33,213 nt of DNA from Euprymna scolopes (taxonomy: Eukaryota; Mollusca; Cephalopoda; Sepiida; Sepiolidae): the NCBI GenBank assembly GCA_024364805.1, contig CM044500.1:13154962-13188174 (forward strand), written 5' to 3'. A program made the position numbers and the translations under genes. Below, in pieces: positions 1 to 9,464 of the stretch (its first letter is position 1; every line of letters starts with the position of its first letter). Below the pieces are notes generated by a model. That model saw only the letters and a program-made list of their open reading frames with translations, had not been told where the DNA came from and ran no database searches.

Positions 1-170
1 AAAAAAAAAAAAAAAAAAGGGGAAGAAAAAAAAGGGGAAAAAGGAGAAAAAAGGAAAGAAAAAGAAGGAAAAAGGGGAAAAGAAGGAAAAAAAGGAAAAA
101 AGGGAAAATTAAAGAGTTAATAATAAATAAAAATTAAAAAGTTAAAAAGGAAAAAAGTCAAAAACAGCGT
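1..170. repeat. A/G-rich low-complexity tract
   Basis: Runs of A broken by GG, GGG and GGGG blocks at irregular spacing, almost free of C and T. It is purine-only on the plus strand, so it could be the A-rich tail of an antisense or sense retroposon, or a simple expansion. No gene signal is present. Confidence 0.85.
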
Positions 171-234
171 TTTTCCTCGGCTTGAATATGCCAGGTAAAA
201 TTAAAAAAAATTTTTTTTTTAATCCTATTTATTG

Positions 235-338
235 CTTTGCCCAGCAGCTATTGCTGCTGGTGGCGCCAGGGGTGGCAGTCCCGCTTTAGCCATCGAAACT
301 GTGTTATCACCTCTGGTTAGCGGCTGACGAGGGCAAAG
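235..338. other. GC-rich island with nested inverted repeats, possible SINE/MITE remnant
   Basis: This ~100-bp stretch is much richer in G+C than its surroundings. Its ends are an 8-bp inverted repeat, CTTTGCCC at 235-242 and GGGCAAAG at 331-338. Inside the left end there is a second hairpin, CCAGCAGC / GCTGCTGG, at 241-260 with a TATT loop. The compact size and terminal inverted repeat would fit a short non-autonomous element, but no target duplication is evident and I do not recognise the family. Confidence 0.35.
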
Positions 339-380
339 TAAAAGCACATGTGGTCACATGTTGTATGTAGAATATATAGA

Positions 381-402
381 CACACACACACACACACACA
401 CA
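381..402. repeat. (CA)n microsatellite
   Basis: An uninterrupted CA dinucleotide run of about 11 units. Confidence 0.95.
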
Positions 403-737
403 TACATATATTATATTTTATAAAGGGGATTAGGCCTGGAGTCTAAAGAGCAGAGTCTATTTTAATGTATTAATAAATGTATTAATACTTTTAAAAGAAC
501 AGTGCCCAGTGTACTGTAGATACATAATAAGCTCAATAGGTATATGCATTCTAGAGCTAAATTAATATTGAGTTAAATGATTAATAATCGAAAATTATGA
601 ATCAGTTTCGAAAGGAAAAACAAAACAAAATCAATTTGAGTGTACGATCGTTTAAGAAACGATATTCATTTTATTAAGATTGACAAATAATATTGACAAT
701 AATTTGACAAAAGTTTTGTCTTTTAAAAACAAAGTCT

Positions 738-895
738 CAATTACTGTCAACAATTATCGTCAATAATTATTGTCAACAATTATTGTCAATAATTATTGTC
801 AACAATTATTAACAACAATTATTGTCAATAATTATTGACGATAATTGTTGTCAATAATTATTGTCAATAATTATTGTCAATAATTGACAAGGTTT
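738..895. repeat. Palindromic 13-bp minisatellite (ATTGTCAAYAATT)
   Basis: About eleven tandem units of a 13-bp motif, ATTGTCAAYAATT with Y either C or T, fill this interval. Each junction AATTATTGTCAATAATT is close to its own reverse complement, so the tract can fold into a series of small hairpins or one long one. Near 830-860 the orientation appears to flip (TTATTGACGATAATTG), making the array partly inverted. The flanks at 680-735 hold looser copies (TTGACAATAATTTGACAA). It has no coding potential. Confidence 0.85.
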
Positions 896-1366
896 TGCCT
901 TGGAACATAATCTCCTCATCAGCAGAAAAATAGGTAGGGGGTGAGAAGTTTAAGACATCAAGATAAAACTAGCATTTTTGTAGTAAGGCGAATATTCCTT
1001 ATTGGGCTCCATTAGAAAATTTGTTTGAAGTTCAGTCAGTATATCTTTGGGCATGCTGCTGTATCTTGTCTCCGGAAAGACAATCATAGCAGACATTGCA
1101 ATTCAGACGGATTCCAGCAATTTACAACCATACAGTCATCAACAGATAGACTACCTCGTTGTATCACAGTTCTCCAGTGCGGCTAGACTAACACCCATCC
1201 ACTCCAAAACTAAGGATCAGATCTAGTTGATAGTCAGCAGTTCTAACTATGAAACCATGTAACAGACACCACGGTTAAGTGATATGCAGTTAAATGGGCT
1301 GGTAAACAGCAAAAAAAAAAAAATAATAATAATAAATTAATAAATAAAATAAATAAAATAAAATAG
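896..1366 (+). other. Possible retroposed sequence ending in an A-rich tail
   Basis: About 400 bp of average-complexity sequence (roughly 900-1308) is followed by an A13 run and then AAT/AAATA repeats to 1366. Moderate-complexity sequence ending in poly-A is what a retroposed transcript or SINE leaves behind. I see no clear box A/box B, no open reading frame and no target-site duplication, so this is a suggestion only. Confidence 0.25.
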
Positions 1367-2251
1367 ACAAAAGTTCAGCTAGAGTTCGTCACTGTCAACT
1401 TTCTCTCTCAACTTCCAGCACACGTTCTACCCCTCATCTCTGCTAACAGACATTTTATTAAAAAAACTGACTCCAATCCATTTGCATATGTGCGATTCCA
1501 CGAGATCACACCTTATAAATCCACGGCCGCAATCTTTAATCTCTCTCTTTCTCAGATCCCACTTGAAGGTAAGTCGTATAACCACATAATGCACACACAC
1601 GTGGGCACTTTCTTCTTTGTTTATTACATTCAACTCTACATTTATTTATTTGCAAAGAGATTTTCCATAACGTTAAATAGTAAACGATAATATTAACGAC
1701 AGTGCTCAATTTGAGAATGGATTATATAGTTATATATAGACATACCGCTTTGGCTCATGAAAAGCTGTAAAGTGAGAGAATGATTCCAAATTACACGTTC
1801 CTGGATCGAATAGATTAAAATTAAGTGTCAGACGCAGAGAGCACACCGACAGACAAATATCTCGCATATTGTTATCGATTTTATTATTCCAGAAAGTTGC
1901 AAATCAATTTCAAAGAATTTCAAAGAAGCCGACAAGATGCAAATAATTTCAGTTGTAGACCTGAATTTTTGCAAAAAGATTCATGTGAAATTAATAAGAG
2001 TAATAACTCGCATCATTCGCAGATCATTTCAAATATGTTTTTGTTTTTTTAATTCTACTAAAAATTGTATTCATAAGTGTTGCTTGAAGGTTAAGTATTT
2101 TAATTAATCTACATCGTTGAAGTGAAATATTCGAGTGAAAACGTTACTTTCATCTTAAGATTTTGTACACATACAAATCTATGTGTATTCATTTGCGCGC
2201 ACACACACAAACTTTACCTTAGGAAAACGAAAAAAAAAATGATAAACTACT

Positions 2252-2253
<2 letters not shown>
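1367..2253. other. No recognisable gene; AT-rich DNA
   Basis: Short open frames here (for example 1490-1690 and 1825-2052) show no recognisable protein motif. The one feature of note is a good acceptor-like tract and a consensus donor 13 nt apart near 1556-1568. The rest is AT-rich unique-looking sequence. Confidence 0.5.

Positions 2254-2305
<52 letters not shown>
2254..2305. repeat. (AAT)n microsatellite
   Basis: About 17 near-perfect AAT/TAA units, followed by imperfect TTAATAAATATTA copies up to about 2325. Confidence 0.95.
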
Positions 2306-2307
<2 letters not shown>

Positions 2308-2317
2308 TTATTAATAA

Positions 2318-2501
2318 ATATTAAAATAGAGAAGCAGTCAACTACCTCGGCAAAAATGACCTCCTCATTGACATGCAATGTGGTTTCTATTCTGCTAGAT
2401 CTATAGCAGGTGCTAACTATTATATCTTATAGGATTAGCGAATCTGTCAACGGTAGCTTCCTTTCTAGGGTAATAGCTCTTGACATATCTAACGCGATTT
2501 C
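2318..2501 (+). mobile_element. LINE reverse-transcriptase fragment
   Basis: Translation gives an RT fingers/palm segment. LIDMQCGFYSARSIAG corresponds to the LLTDKQYGFRQARSTAD stretch of the longer LINE at 19970-21253. After a frame change, RISESVNGSF is followed by VIALDISNAI, equivalent to motif A (ALDISKAFD), with the first Asp present. The divergence from LINE A indicates a second Jockey-superfamily member. The coding match stops at about 2501, where the poly-T start of an antisense LINE begins, so this copy was interrupted by that insertion or truncated there. It is broken by at least one frameshift and in-frame stops near 2430. Confidence 0.7.
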
Positions 2502-2836
2502 TTTTTTTTTTTTTTTTACAAAGGAGTCACCACTTATCAAGACCCAGAAGCAACTCAAGGATAAGGGTTAATGAGTGTACAATAGTCAATGGGACAATAT
2601 TGTAGTAATCGCTAGTAGTGGAAATTTGGTAAATTCGATTACTTAAGGAATCGGCTCATCAAGAACTTGTTTACATTGGATTTGGAGATGACTACAGTGT
2701 AGTCAGCTGGAAAGCAGGGAAATGGAAGAAAGTTCCATAGGTGTGCAATTCTAAGAAAGAAGCTTTGTCCATGGAATCTACATATAGGTTTAGGCACAGA
2801 TAGAGTGGGGGAAATTAAAAAGGAAATTCTTAAAAT
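2502..2836 (-). mobile_element. LINE B 3' end, antisense, with poly-A tail
   Basis: On the minus strand this ends in a poly-A tail, seen as poly-T at 2502-2517. The body matches three other places in the window: 9465-9640 and 16624-17045 on the minus strand, and 24329-24580 on the plus strand. The shared blocks are AAGAACTTGTTTACATTGGA and, further in, the region that encodes the LINE C-terminal PPVEHYSAGLLPG-type motif. About 320 bp is typical of a heavily 5'-truncated LINE insertion. It lies inside or at the edge of the RT fragment to its left. Confidence 0.7.
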
Positions 2837-2891
2837 TCGTTCATAGTTTTATTTGGATTGTTTGGATTACTATTGCGATCCTAAATTTTGT

Positions 2892-2931
2892 CACGATGTT
2901 TCGGTTGATGTAACCATCGACCTTCTTTAGG
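2892..2931 (-). other. Degraded hammerhead-ribozyme-like motif (possible Penelope-type element remnant)
   Basis: Read on the minus strand, a CTAAAGA box (consensus CTGATGA) is followed by a stem, GGTCGAT / ATCAACC with one mismatch, then GAAAC. This is the order of the hammerhead core: CUGAUGA, stem II, GAAA. Such motifs are known in Penelope-like elements and retrozymes. Two of the seven core bases are changed and the nucleotide at the expected cleavage site looks unfavourable, so if real it is inactive. No Penelope coding sequence was seen next to it. Confidence 0.3.
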
Positions 2932-3011
2932 TGTATCATGTCCAACTCAGGAATCTTTCTGTCGAATTCGGAAATCTGCACAAAATTTTAAACAGAGCCC
3001 ATTATTATCTT

Positions 3012-4703
3012 GAAGTTGTTTACACAGTAACCGAGAAGTCTAACCTGCTTTTCCATCGTTTGCCTCTAACTCTACTTTGGACCCAGCAAACCACTCCCTT
3101 CCAGATTTTCTTTTGCAGACAGAAACCACACTAGATGATATACCAATCACCCCTTCTCAAGTACATGATAAAAAACCCAGGCACGTCAAAAGCATGTGGA
3201 TCTGATATCATCGTGGCTGTACTATTAAAAAATGCTCCACTGAAGTTGCTCCAGTTCTCTCTAAACTTTTCAACAAATACCTTAGCGAATTTTGCTTTCC
3301 TTCCTGCTGGAAAACTACTTCTGTGGTACCAGTATTGAAGAATTCTGGCGAAAGTAAATTATAGCCCCATTAGCCTCCTCCCACTTTTCGCCAAAATATT
3401 TGAGACCATAATTAACTAAGCTCTAGTCCAACACCTTACAGATGCTAAACTTCTGACTGACCAACAATATGGATTTAGACAAGCCCGTTCAACAGCAGAC
3501 ATCTTAACTGTAATCTCAGAACGTATATACCAGTCACTGGACAAAGCAGGAGAGGGTAGAGCGGTAGCTCTAGATATATCTAAGGCTTTTGACAGGGTAT
3601 GGCATGAGGGTCTTCTAAGGAAAATCAGATCATAGGGTATCACTGGAAGAATACATGACATAATTAAATCCTTCTTAGATAAGAGAAGAATTCAAGTTTT
3701 CTTTGATGGTCGTACGTCTAAACAATATCATATAAATGTGGGTGTACCTCAGAGGTTAGGGTTGTTTCCTGATATTCATAAATCATCTCCCTGATAAAAT
3801 TGTCTCCGAGATGGTTATATTTGCTGACAACACTTCACTCTATAACAGTCATAAGGGGAAAATGAATGAACACATATCCAAGGCAATGGTGGAAACCCTC
3901 GAGGAAGACCTCCAGTTGGTAATGGAAGGGGGTCAAAATAGATGGTAACATTCAATGCTGCCAAGACTAAGCTTTTTTTTTCCTTTAATAATTACAAGAA
4001 CCCTTCTCAACTCCTATGGCTAATAATACATTACCTGAAAGTACTTCATTCAAATTCCTCAGTCTAACGTTCACAGAGAACATGAATTGGAACAAATACA
4101 TTGAGGACATTGCCAAGGCTGCTGCAAAGAAGGTGTGATCTCTACATCTACAGTGTTAGAAAGTTACTTACACCTAAGAGTATCCCGTACCTCTACAAGG
4201 CCACCATTCGCTCATTTATGAAGTATTGTTACCGCATATGTTACTAGTCGTTCCTTCTTAGACAGGATTCAAAAAAGAGTCGCCAACCTAATAGGTCCTG
4301 CACTGTCAGCTAGGCTTCAACCTTTGCCCCATCAACGAAATATTGCATCTGTCTGCTTGTTTTACAAGTATATTAATGGTAGATATTCCGACGAACTACC
4401 AGCTCTTGGAACCTGACAAACTCAACAAGCAGCAAAATCCCACCCCTTCACAGTAGAGATCCCCAGATGCCAGAAAGCCTTCTACTCTAATAGTTTATTC
4501 TCTCAGAACTGCTGCTTTGGAATTCCCTTCCGGGTTCCTGCTTCCCTAACCGTACTGACATGCAGAAGTTTAAGTATAATGTAACCAGACCTCTTACTGC
4601 CCCACTCCTTACATACTATGCCAGGTAATTATGTCACAGATAGTAGCCCCTTCATCAAAGTCGCACCGTGCTTTGTTTGGGATGAAAATACAATAAAAAA
4701 AAT
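3012..4703 (+). mobile_element. LINE A, 5'-truncated and decayed copy
   Basis: A copy of the same family as 18556-21536, aligning from just before the RT domain to the 3' tail. Recognisable blocks include TLDDIPITPSQV-like sequence at ~3130, FEtIIN and DAKLLTDQQYGFRQARSTAD at ~3450, and LDISKAFDRVWHEG at ~3575. In that last block the motif A Asp is kept, unlike in the longest copy. The active-site equivalent at ~3820 reads IFADN instead of YADD. The C-terminal FNYKYNVTR-type block lies near 4560-4600. The 3' tail matches the other copies (GTAGCCCC, then TTTGGGATGAAAATACAATAAAA). It carries many stops and frameshifts and is the most diverged of the three long copies by eye. It begins in the connector region upstream of RT, so the endonuclease part is missing. 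Confidence 0.88.
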
Positions 4704-5079
4704 TTACCCCATGTGGATAGCATGTTCTCGTTCTGTCAGCCACAACCGTGTAGAAGTTATGAATAATTCGCAATTGTATTTTTATCGTTTGCAATGAGAA
4801 TTGAACCTTTGTGGGTCATTATTTAAAATCTACTCGCAACCCATAACCGTTATTATCTCCCTGTACCCATTTTCATCTCTTCGCTTGACGATAATGATAC
4901 CAAAAAGAGAGAAACACATTTTAGAAATTAATTTCTCAACTGGCCTTAAATGACCTTAAAAACAGATCCCAGTTTTTGAAGGTATAATCGTAATCCGACT
5001 TGAAAATTTAAAATCCTCTAAACTGTTCCACCTATCCCCTCCCTCCCTCTCCAAAATATGAAGAGTTCGAATTTTAAAT
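4704..5079. other. No recognisable gene
   Basis: AT-rich sequence directly after the LINE A tail. No protein motif or repeat structure was recognised. Confidence 0.5.
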
Positions 5080-5122
5080 CTTCTTCTTCTTCTTCTTCTT
5101 CTTCTTCTTCTTCTTCTTCTTC
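5080..5122. repeat. (TTC)n microsatellite
   Basis: About 14 perfect TTC/CTT units. Confidence 0.95.
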
Positions 5123-5379
5123 GGGTTTTTCTCTTCTAGTTTTTACTTGAAAACGGATTATAAAAAACATTAAACCAGGTAATAGTCAGAAATCTGCAAT
5201 TAGCTTTTTACCAATCAAACTGAACAAAAATTTCTAGAAATTTCTTTTTATTCAATTCATTTATTTTTGTACTTTTTGTTTTTAAAATATTAATAAAAAT
5301 GTAATTAAAATCTTAACTTGGTGTTTCACCCTAACACCGTCCGTGAATATTCTTTGATTTTTCATATAATCTTTTCGCA

Positions 5380-5571
5380 TCACTTAAAGAAAGAGATCAA
5401 ACGTTAATCCTAATAAGGTATGGAAGCCCTTAATTATTGTTTCTGCTGTTTCGCAAATATTAAGGAAAAAGAATAAACATTTTATTTAGGAAAAAAAAAA
5501 CTTTTAGAATTGAATTTAAAAAATAGCTTTTGTAATTCACTTAAAGAAAGAGATCAAACGTCAATCCTAAT
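5380..5571. repeat. 35-bp direct repeat pair, 157 bp apart
   Basis: A 35-bp sequence beginning TCACTTAAAGAAAGAGATCA occurs at 5380-5414 and again at 5537-5571 with one T/C difference. The intervening ~120 bp is AT-rich. It could be a partial tandem duplication or short repeats at the ends of a small element. Neither copy encodes anything recognisable. Confidence 0.8.
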
Positions 5572-6646
5572 GTTGCGTTGTTGAATGTATATATAATTTA
5601 TATAATATGTACACACTGACAATTCTTTTGTCGCTATTCTCAAAATCAATACAGAGACGAAGTTAAAAAATAAATAAAACAGACATTAGGCACACCAACG
5701 CCTTCCATCTTATATGACACATTATGTTGGTATATAATCATAATATAATTAAAAATTATTTTAAAAATTCTTTTAATATTATAATTATTCTTTTATATAC
5801 TAATTTGTGTCTACGGTGCTTCTTACGAACCGCATTGATATAGCCTTCAAACACCTTTTAAATTACACACAATGTTGCAAGCAAACTACAACATCCTTTC
5901 CATTTTGTTTTTTGTTTGGAGTTCTGAGTTTTAAAAAGGTAACAATACAGAAAATACAAAAAGATGTGATATTCCGAAAATCATATAGATTGGTCGGGTA
6001 GTTTTGTTTTTAAGGAAGAAAATCAGTTTTTTTTTAGTAAGCAGAAAGGGACCGTCTCGGATAGCTATCTTAAAAAAAATAAACAAGGACAGATAAGTCC
6101 CTAATAATTTAAATATAGATTATGATAAATATTTGAATTTTTATCCATATACAGAAAAAATCCAGTGCAAAAGAATGTATTGGTGATCACTGTGTAAAAA
6201 AAAAAAGAAATGTACTTTCGACTTGCATGAGTCGTTCTCAGGAACATGATAACGTTGTTGATATAAATTAAAATTGCTGAATTTATTAAGAAAGGCCGGT
6301 AAGAAAACATTTTAAAACATTTTGATATCACTCCCAACTCTCGAATCTTGGTTGATAGCATGTTTATGTGCTTGAATGAATAAGGGGGTGAATGCTGCAG
6401 TTTTAAACAGCAGGGATAATTATTTTGAGCTAAGATATTACAGAAGTCTTTCTTGAAAATTGTGCGTGCCCTATTAGTGTCTAGAGATTTAATGAAAAGA
6501 GAGGTGGCACGTTAGACAGCAAGAGATATTTATCCTAGTCATGCCAATATATTTATGGCAGCTTGTTATTGGCATCAAAAGTCTCCTGTGATATGCATCT
6601 TTCCAAATACAAAACAAGATCACTGCATGACACTCAGCATAATTTC
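5572..6646. other. No recognisable gene; AT-rich DNA
   Basis: Only short frames without protein motifs are present (for example 5807-6001 plus and 6101-6361 minus). The composition is strongly AT-biased with several short A runs. Confidence 0.5.
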
Positions 6647-6763
6647 ATAATGGTATAATTATGTTGACGCACTGGTTCTCATTAGATCATCAAAGTTAAG
6701 CAACGTTTAGCCTGAGTCAGCACTAAAATGGGTGACCATTTGGGAATTCCAGTTGCTGTGTGT
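6647..6763 (+). pseudogene. 5S rRNA-derived sequence (pseudogene or 5S-type SINE head)
   Basis: The sequence follows the metazoan 5S rRNA order. It has GGTTCTC at 6673, GATCATCAAAGTTAAGCAACG at 6686-6706 (5S: GATCACCGAAGTTAAGCAACG), GTCAGCAC at 6717, ATGGGTGACCATTTGGGAAT at 6728-6747 (5S: ATGGGTGACCGCCTGGGAAT), then a GTGCTGT-like end near 6758. The A-box and C-box of the internal promoter (AAGTTAAGCAACG and GGGTGACC) are largely kept. Total length is close to the 120 bp of 5S rRNA, but the many substitutions rule out a working gene. 5S-derived SINEs (SINE3 class) are known in animals, so this may be the head of such an element; no convincing body was recognised. Confidence 0.8.
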
Positions 6764-7020
6764 GCTCTCTGCTTATCTCGGCATCGTTTACAGTCGTCTA
6801 GCATTTCTCCTTGCCACTAGATTCAAGCAATGCCAATTTAGGAGAAGTGGGGTTGGAGATTGCGCAATCCTTGCCTCACAATTACAGGGGTTATCCATTG
6901 TCTTTCAAGACTGAACAGAGCCATCGCACACCTGACTCAATTCAAACACCTGTAAATCAGAAAGGACAATTAGTTCAAAATTAATTTCCCATATAAGCTA
7001 TGGAAATATACATAATTTCA
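6764..7020. other. Sequence following the 5S-derived block, unclassified
   Basis: Average-complexity DNA that could be the body of a 5S-headed SINE. It shows no similarity to the sequence following the second 5S-like piece at 15664, so a shared SINE body is not supported. Confidence 0.3.
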
Positions 7021-7091
7021 TATGCAACATTTCAGTTAAATATGCAACATTTCAGTTAAATATGCAACATTTCAGTTAAATATGCAACATT
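7021..7091. repeat. 20-bp tandem repeat, 3.5 copies
   Basis: The unit TATGCAACATTTCAGTTAAA is repeated perfectly three times at 7021-7080, followed by a half unit, TATGCAACAT. Zero divergence between units suggests recent expansion. Confidence 0.95.
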
Positions 7092-8336
7092 GCAAGAATT
7101 AGAAATGAATAGAATAAATTATGTGGATTTCTGCCGTTATTAACCAGTAGTGAATTATCACGGTCAACCAAATGAACAGTCTCTGAGGCATATCTATACA
7201 GTGTAATGATTGAAGTGAATCATGCCTAGTGTTGAGGACATGCGTTGCATGAGGAGAAATTATATGAAAGTATATGTTGCATTCGGAGAAATATAAAAAT
7301 GATACAACAGATGTTTAATGCAAGCTTTTTTATGGAAATCGCTCTAGACAAGGCATAAAGCCACCTTATGTAAGGAACTAAAAAAAAACACCTCAAGGTC
7401 AAAAACCAGCCAGCAAAAATATTATATGGATAGATTATGACTCAGAAAACAGCAATTATTCCCCTTTGTGAGAAACATCGTTCATGGAATGTGAGAACTA
7501 AAGAAGAAAATAAGGGAGAGTTTTATGCTGAAAATAAACATAAAGTCGACTTCCTACTCTCCGATCTTAGATCTGATGATCACAAAGGAAGATTAAATTT
7601 GGACAATATGTGACACCATGTGTCCCTAGCTTGACCCCAAATGTTGTGTATTATGGATTTTTCTTTCATCTTCTTTCATTCTGGTTCTGACTGTGTTGTC
7701 ATCTTGTATGCATTGGCAACTGCCAAGTGGGACGCGCACAGGATCATAAGTATAAAGATAATATAAAACAAGAAATGAAAATATACACATTCCAATACTT
7801 GACGGATATGAACTTTTGTTGTGTGTGTGCGTCATCGGCTCTAAAAATTCTGTCGAAGTTGTGTCGGTCAGTTCATCAGAGCACACAGGCTCACCAATAT
7901 AAAAATAAAACACAAGTCTAAAGAAATTCACAAACTCTGACACATTCCATATATATTAGTTCAACTCTGACCTCACTGACCCTTTAAATGCTAAAGTCAA
8001 CATCTGCATCTACTGTCGAGGCTGTGTCTGTTCGTTGGTTGATCAATTCATTTCTCCATCTGCTCCAAGCCACGCTTCAACTGTGTCCCAAATCCACTTA
8101 AAACCCCTTTCTAATCCTAAATATATCTCAGGTCTTTTGTCATATTGTAATCACAACCGCACCTAAAAAAACATGCTGTTCTCAGCTGTTCTCATTATCT
8201 GTCACATCCTAATTAAAGCTGCACCTTAGCTCTCCATTGTCTACCTAGATAAACCCATGTCCTCTTCTTTTGTTATATTTCTTTTCTTTTCTCCTCATCT
8301 CCCACCACACGGATTATGGGGCGCCTATAGTAGATA
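7092..8336. other. No recognisable gene
   Basis: Mixed AT-rich sequence. The 105-aa minus-strand frame at 7626-7943 shows no recognisable domain and has a low-complexity hydrophobic composition. Pyrimidine-rich DNA lies at 8040-8300. Confidence 0.45.
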
Positions 8337-8486
8337 TTCTACATCTTCTGACCCAAGACCTCTCATTTCTTTCAATAATAGCCAAACCATCGGAATCTGC
8401 TGTTCTTCATACACCTCTCTATAGATTCCGATGGTTTGGCTATATTGAAAGAATAGATGAGAGTTCTTGGGTCAGAAGATGTAGAA
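8337..8486. repeat. Fold-back: 62-64-bp inverted repeat with 24-nt loop
   Basis: The left arm at 8337-8398 is the near-exact reverse complement of the right arm at 8423-8486, with only a few substitutions and small indels. The spacer at 8399-8422 is 24 nt. The right arm is coding sequence of the LINE C-terminus that continues to 8690, so the left arm is an inverted duplicate of part of that LINE. Transcription through it would give a long hairpin RNA. Confidence 0.9.
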
Positions 8487-8690
8487 CAGTTGATGCAGAA
8501 GGTCCAGTTCACAGATGAAGGCCAAAGAAAACATGGGAGGAAATAATAAGAATAGATTTAATAAAAAAAAAAACAGAGATAAATAAAGACCTGGCCAGAG
8601 ATAAGCTTATTTGGAAGTCAGTTTCTAAAAGCCATCCAACACATGCCAGAATGTAAAACAGACGTCGAACTAATGATGATTATTATTGCT
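8423..8690 (+). mobile_element. LINE C-terminal fragment
   Basis: Translation gives RFRWFGYIERIDESSWVRRC, then RPKKTWEEIIRIDL, then DLARDKLIWKS. This is the characteristic C-terminal tail of several LINE ORF2 proteins (consensus LRWFGHVxRM...GRPRKTW...DL...AxDRxxWR). A TGA stands where an Arg codon (CGA) is expected, just before the RPKKTW block at about 8515, by a single C-to-T change. After the final coding block there is a short ATGATGATTATTATT tail, in keeping with LINEs that end in trinucleotide repeats. Only the last ~90 codons survive, and the 5' side meets the inverted repeat. The clade cannot be settled from so short a piece. Confidence 0.8.
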
Positions 8691-8794
8691 GAGCATCATT
8701 CATTTTATATGAATTAGATGCTTAGTGTTGGTTTTCCTTTCCTTGATATCTTTCTCATTAGAATTCTTTTTAGAAAGACATTGGGTACTTACAT

Positions 8795-9025
8795 GTGAAT
8801 GTTAATGACAATGATGATGATGGGAATGATTATGATGACGATAACAATGATAATGATGACGACAACGACTAAGACGATGACATTATTGAAAATGATCATG
8901 ACGACAATGATGATGATGACGACGACTATGTCGATGACGACAATGATGATAATGATGATGCCAACAACAATGATAATGATGGTGATAATGACTATGACAT
9001 TGACACCGATGGCAATGACGATGCT

Positions 9026-9056
<31 letters not shown>

Positions 9057-9060
9057 ATGA
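8795..9060. repeat. ~265-bp degenerate RAY trinucleotide repeat
   Basis: Nearly every triplet fits purine-A-pyrimidine (GAT, GAC, AAT, AAC), ending in GCTGCTGCTGCTGCT and then perfect GATGATGAT units. In the register GAT/GAC/AAT/AAC it would read as an Asp/Asn-rich chain with one stop (TAA at ~8870). In the +1 register it reads as Met/Thr-rich. Both are consequences of the repeat and not evidence of a gene. Confidence 0.9.
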
Positions 9061-9464
9061 AAGGTTTTGGTTTTCTTGTAGCAATTTAATGAAAACCATT
9101 ATTTAGAGTCGAGACGTTGCTGTTTATTGATTTCTTCATTGAAATAAAATGATGTTTTCAACCGAAAATATTAGTTGAAAATGATTTCGATGGAATCGAA
9201 CAAATCATTGGAAATAAATTGACTCATACAATTTTTGAGAATTTAAACTTCAATTCAAAACATCAAAAATTGTCGAAAATGAAGTGATGTAGACATCAGT
9301 TACAAAAGTTTTTTTTTGGGGGGGGGGTCAAGATGTTGAATTGACTCAAGTGTTTTTGTTCATTTAAGAAAATGAAAAGCTAAGTTTAAAAATAGTGATT
9401 TTCAAGATTAGCGTTCTGCTTTTCATATGTAAGTCACTACATAATATGAACCGCACTTCATTAG
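9061..9464. other. No recognisable gene
   Basis: AT-rich DNA with a T8G9 homopolymer pair at about 9310-9328. No coding motifs were recognised. Confidence 0.5.

Noticed and set aside
3416-3661. 81-codon minus-strand open frame
   Set aside because: It lies antisense to the RT of the LINE A copy and a very similar antisense frame appears at 20230-20442. It is a shadow of the conserved sense coding sequence.
7835-7885. CTGATGA-containing string on the minus strand, possible second hammerhead
   Set aside because: CTGATGAACTGACCGACAC has the first box but no GAAA box at the right place and no convincing stem.
7626-7943. 105-codon minus-strand frame as a host gene
   Set aside because: No domain, low-complexity hydrophobic patches and an overlapping plus-strand frame of similar quality. 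Length alone is not persuasive in AT-rich DNA.
8799-9089. 96-codon Met/Thr-rich open frame
   Set aside because: Produced entirely by the RAY/GAT simple repeat; no non-repeat coding sequence supports it.
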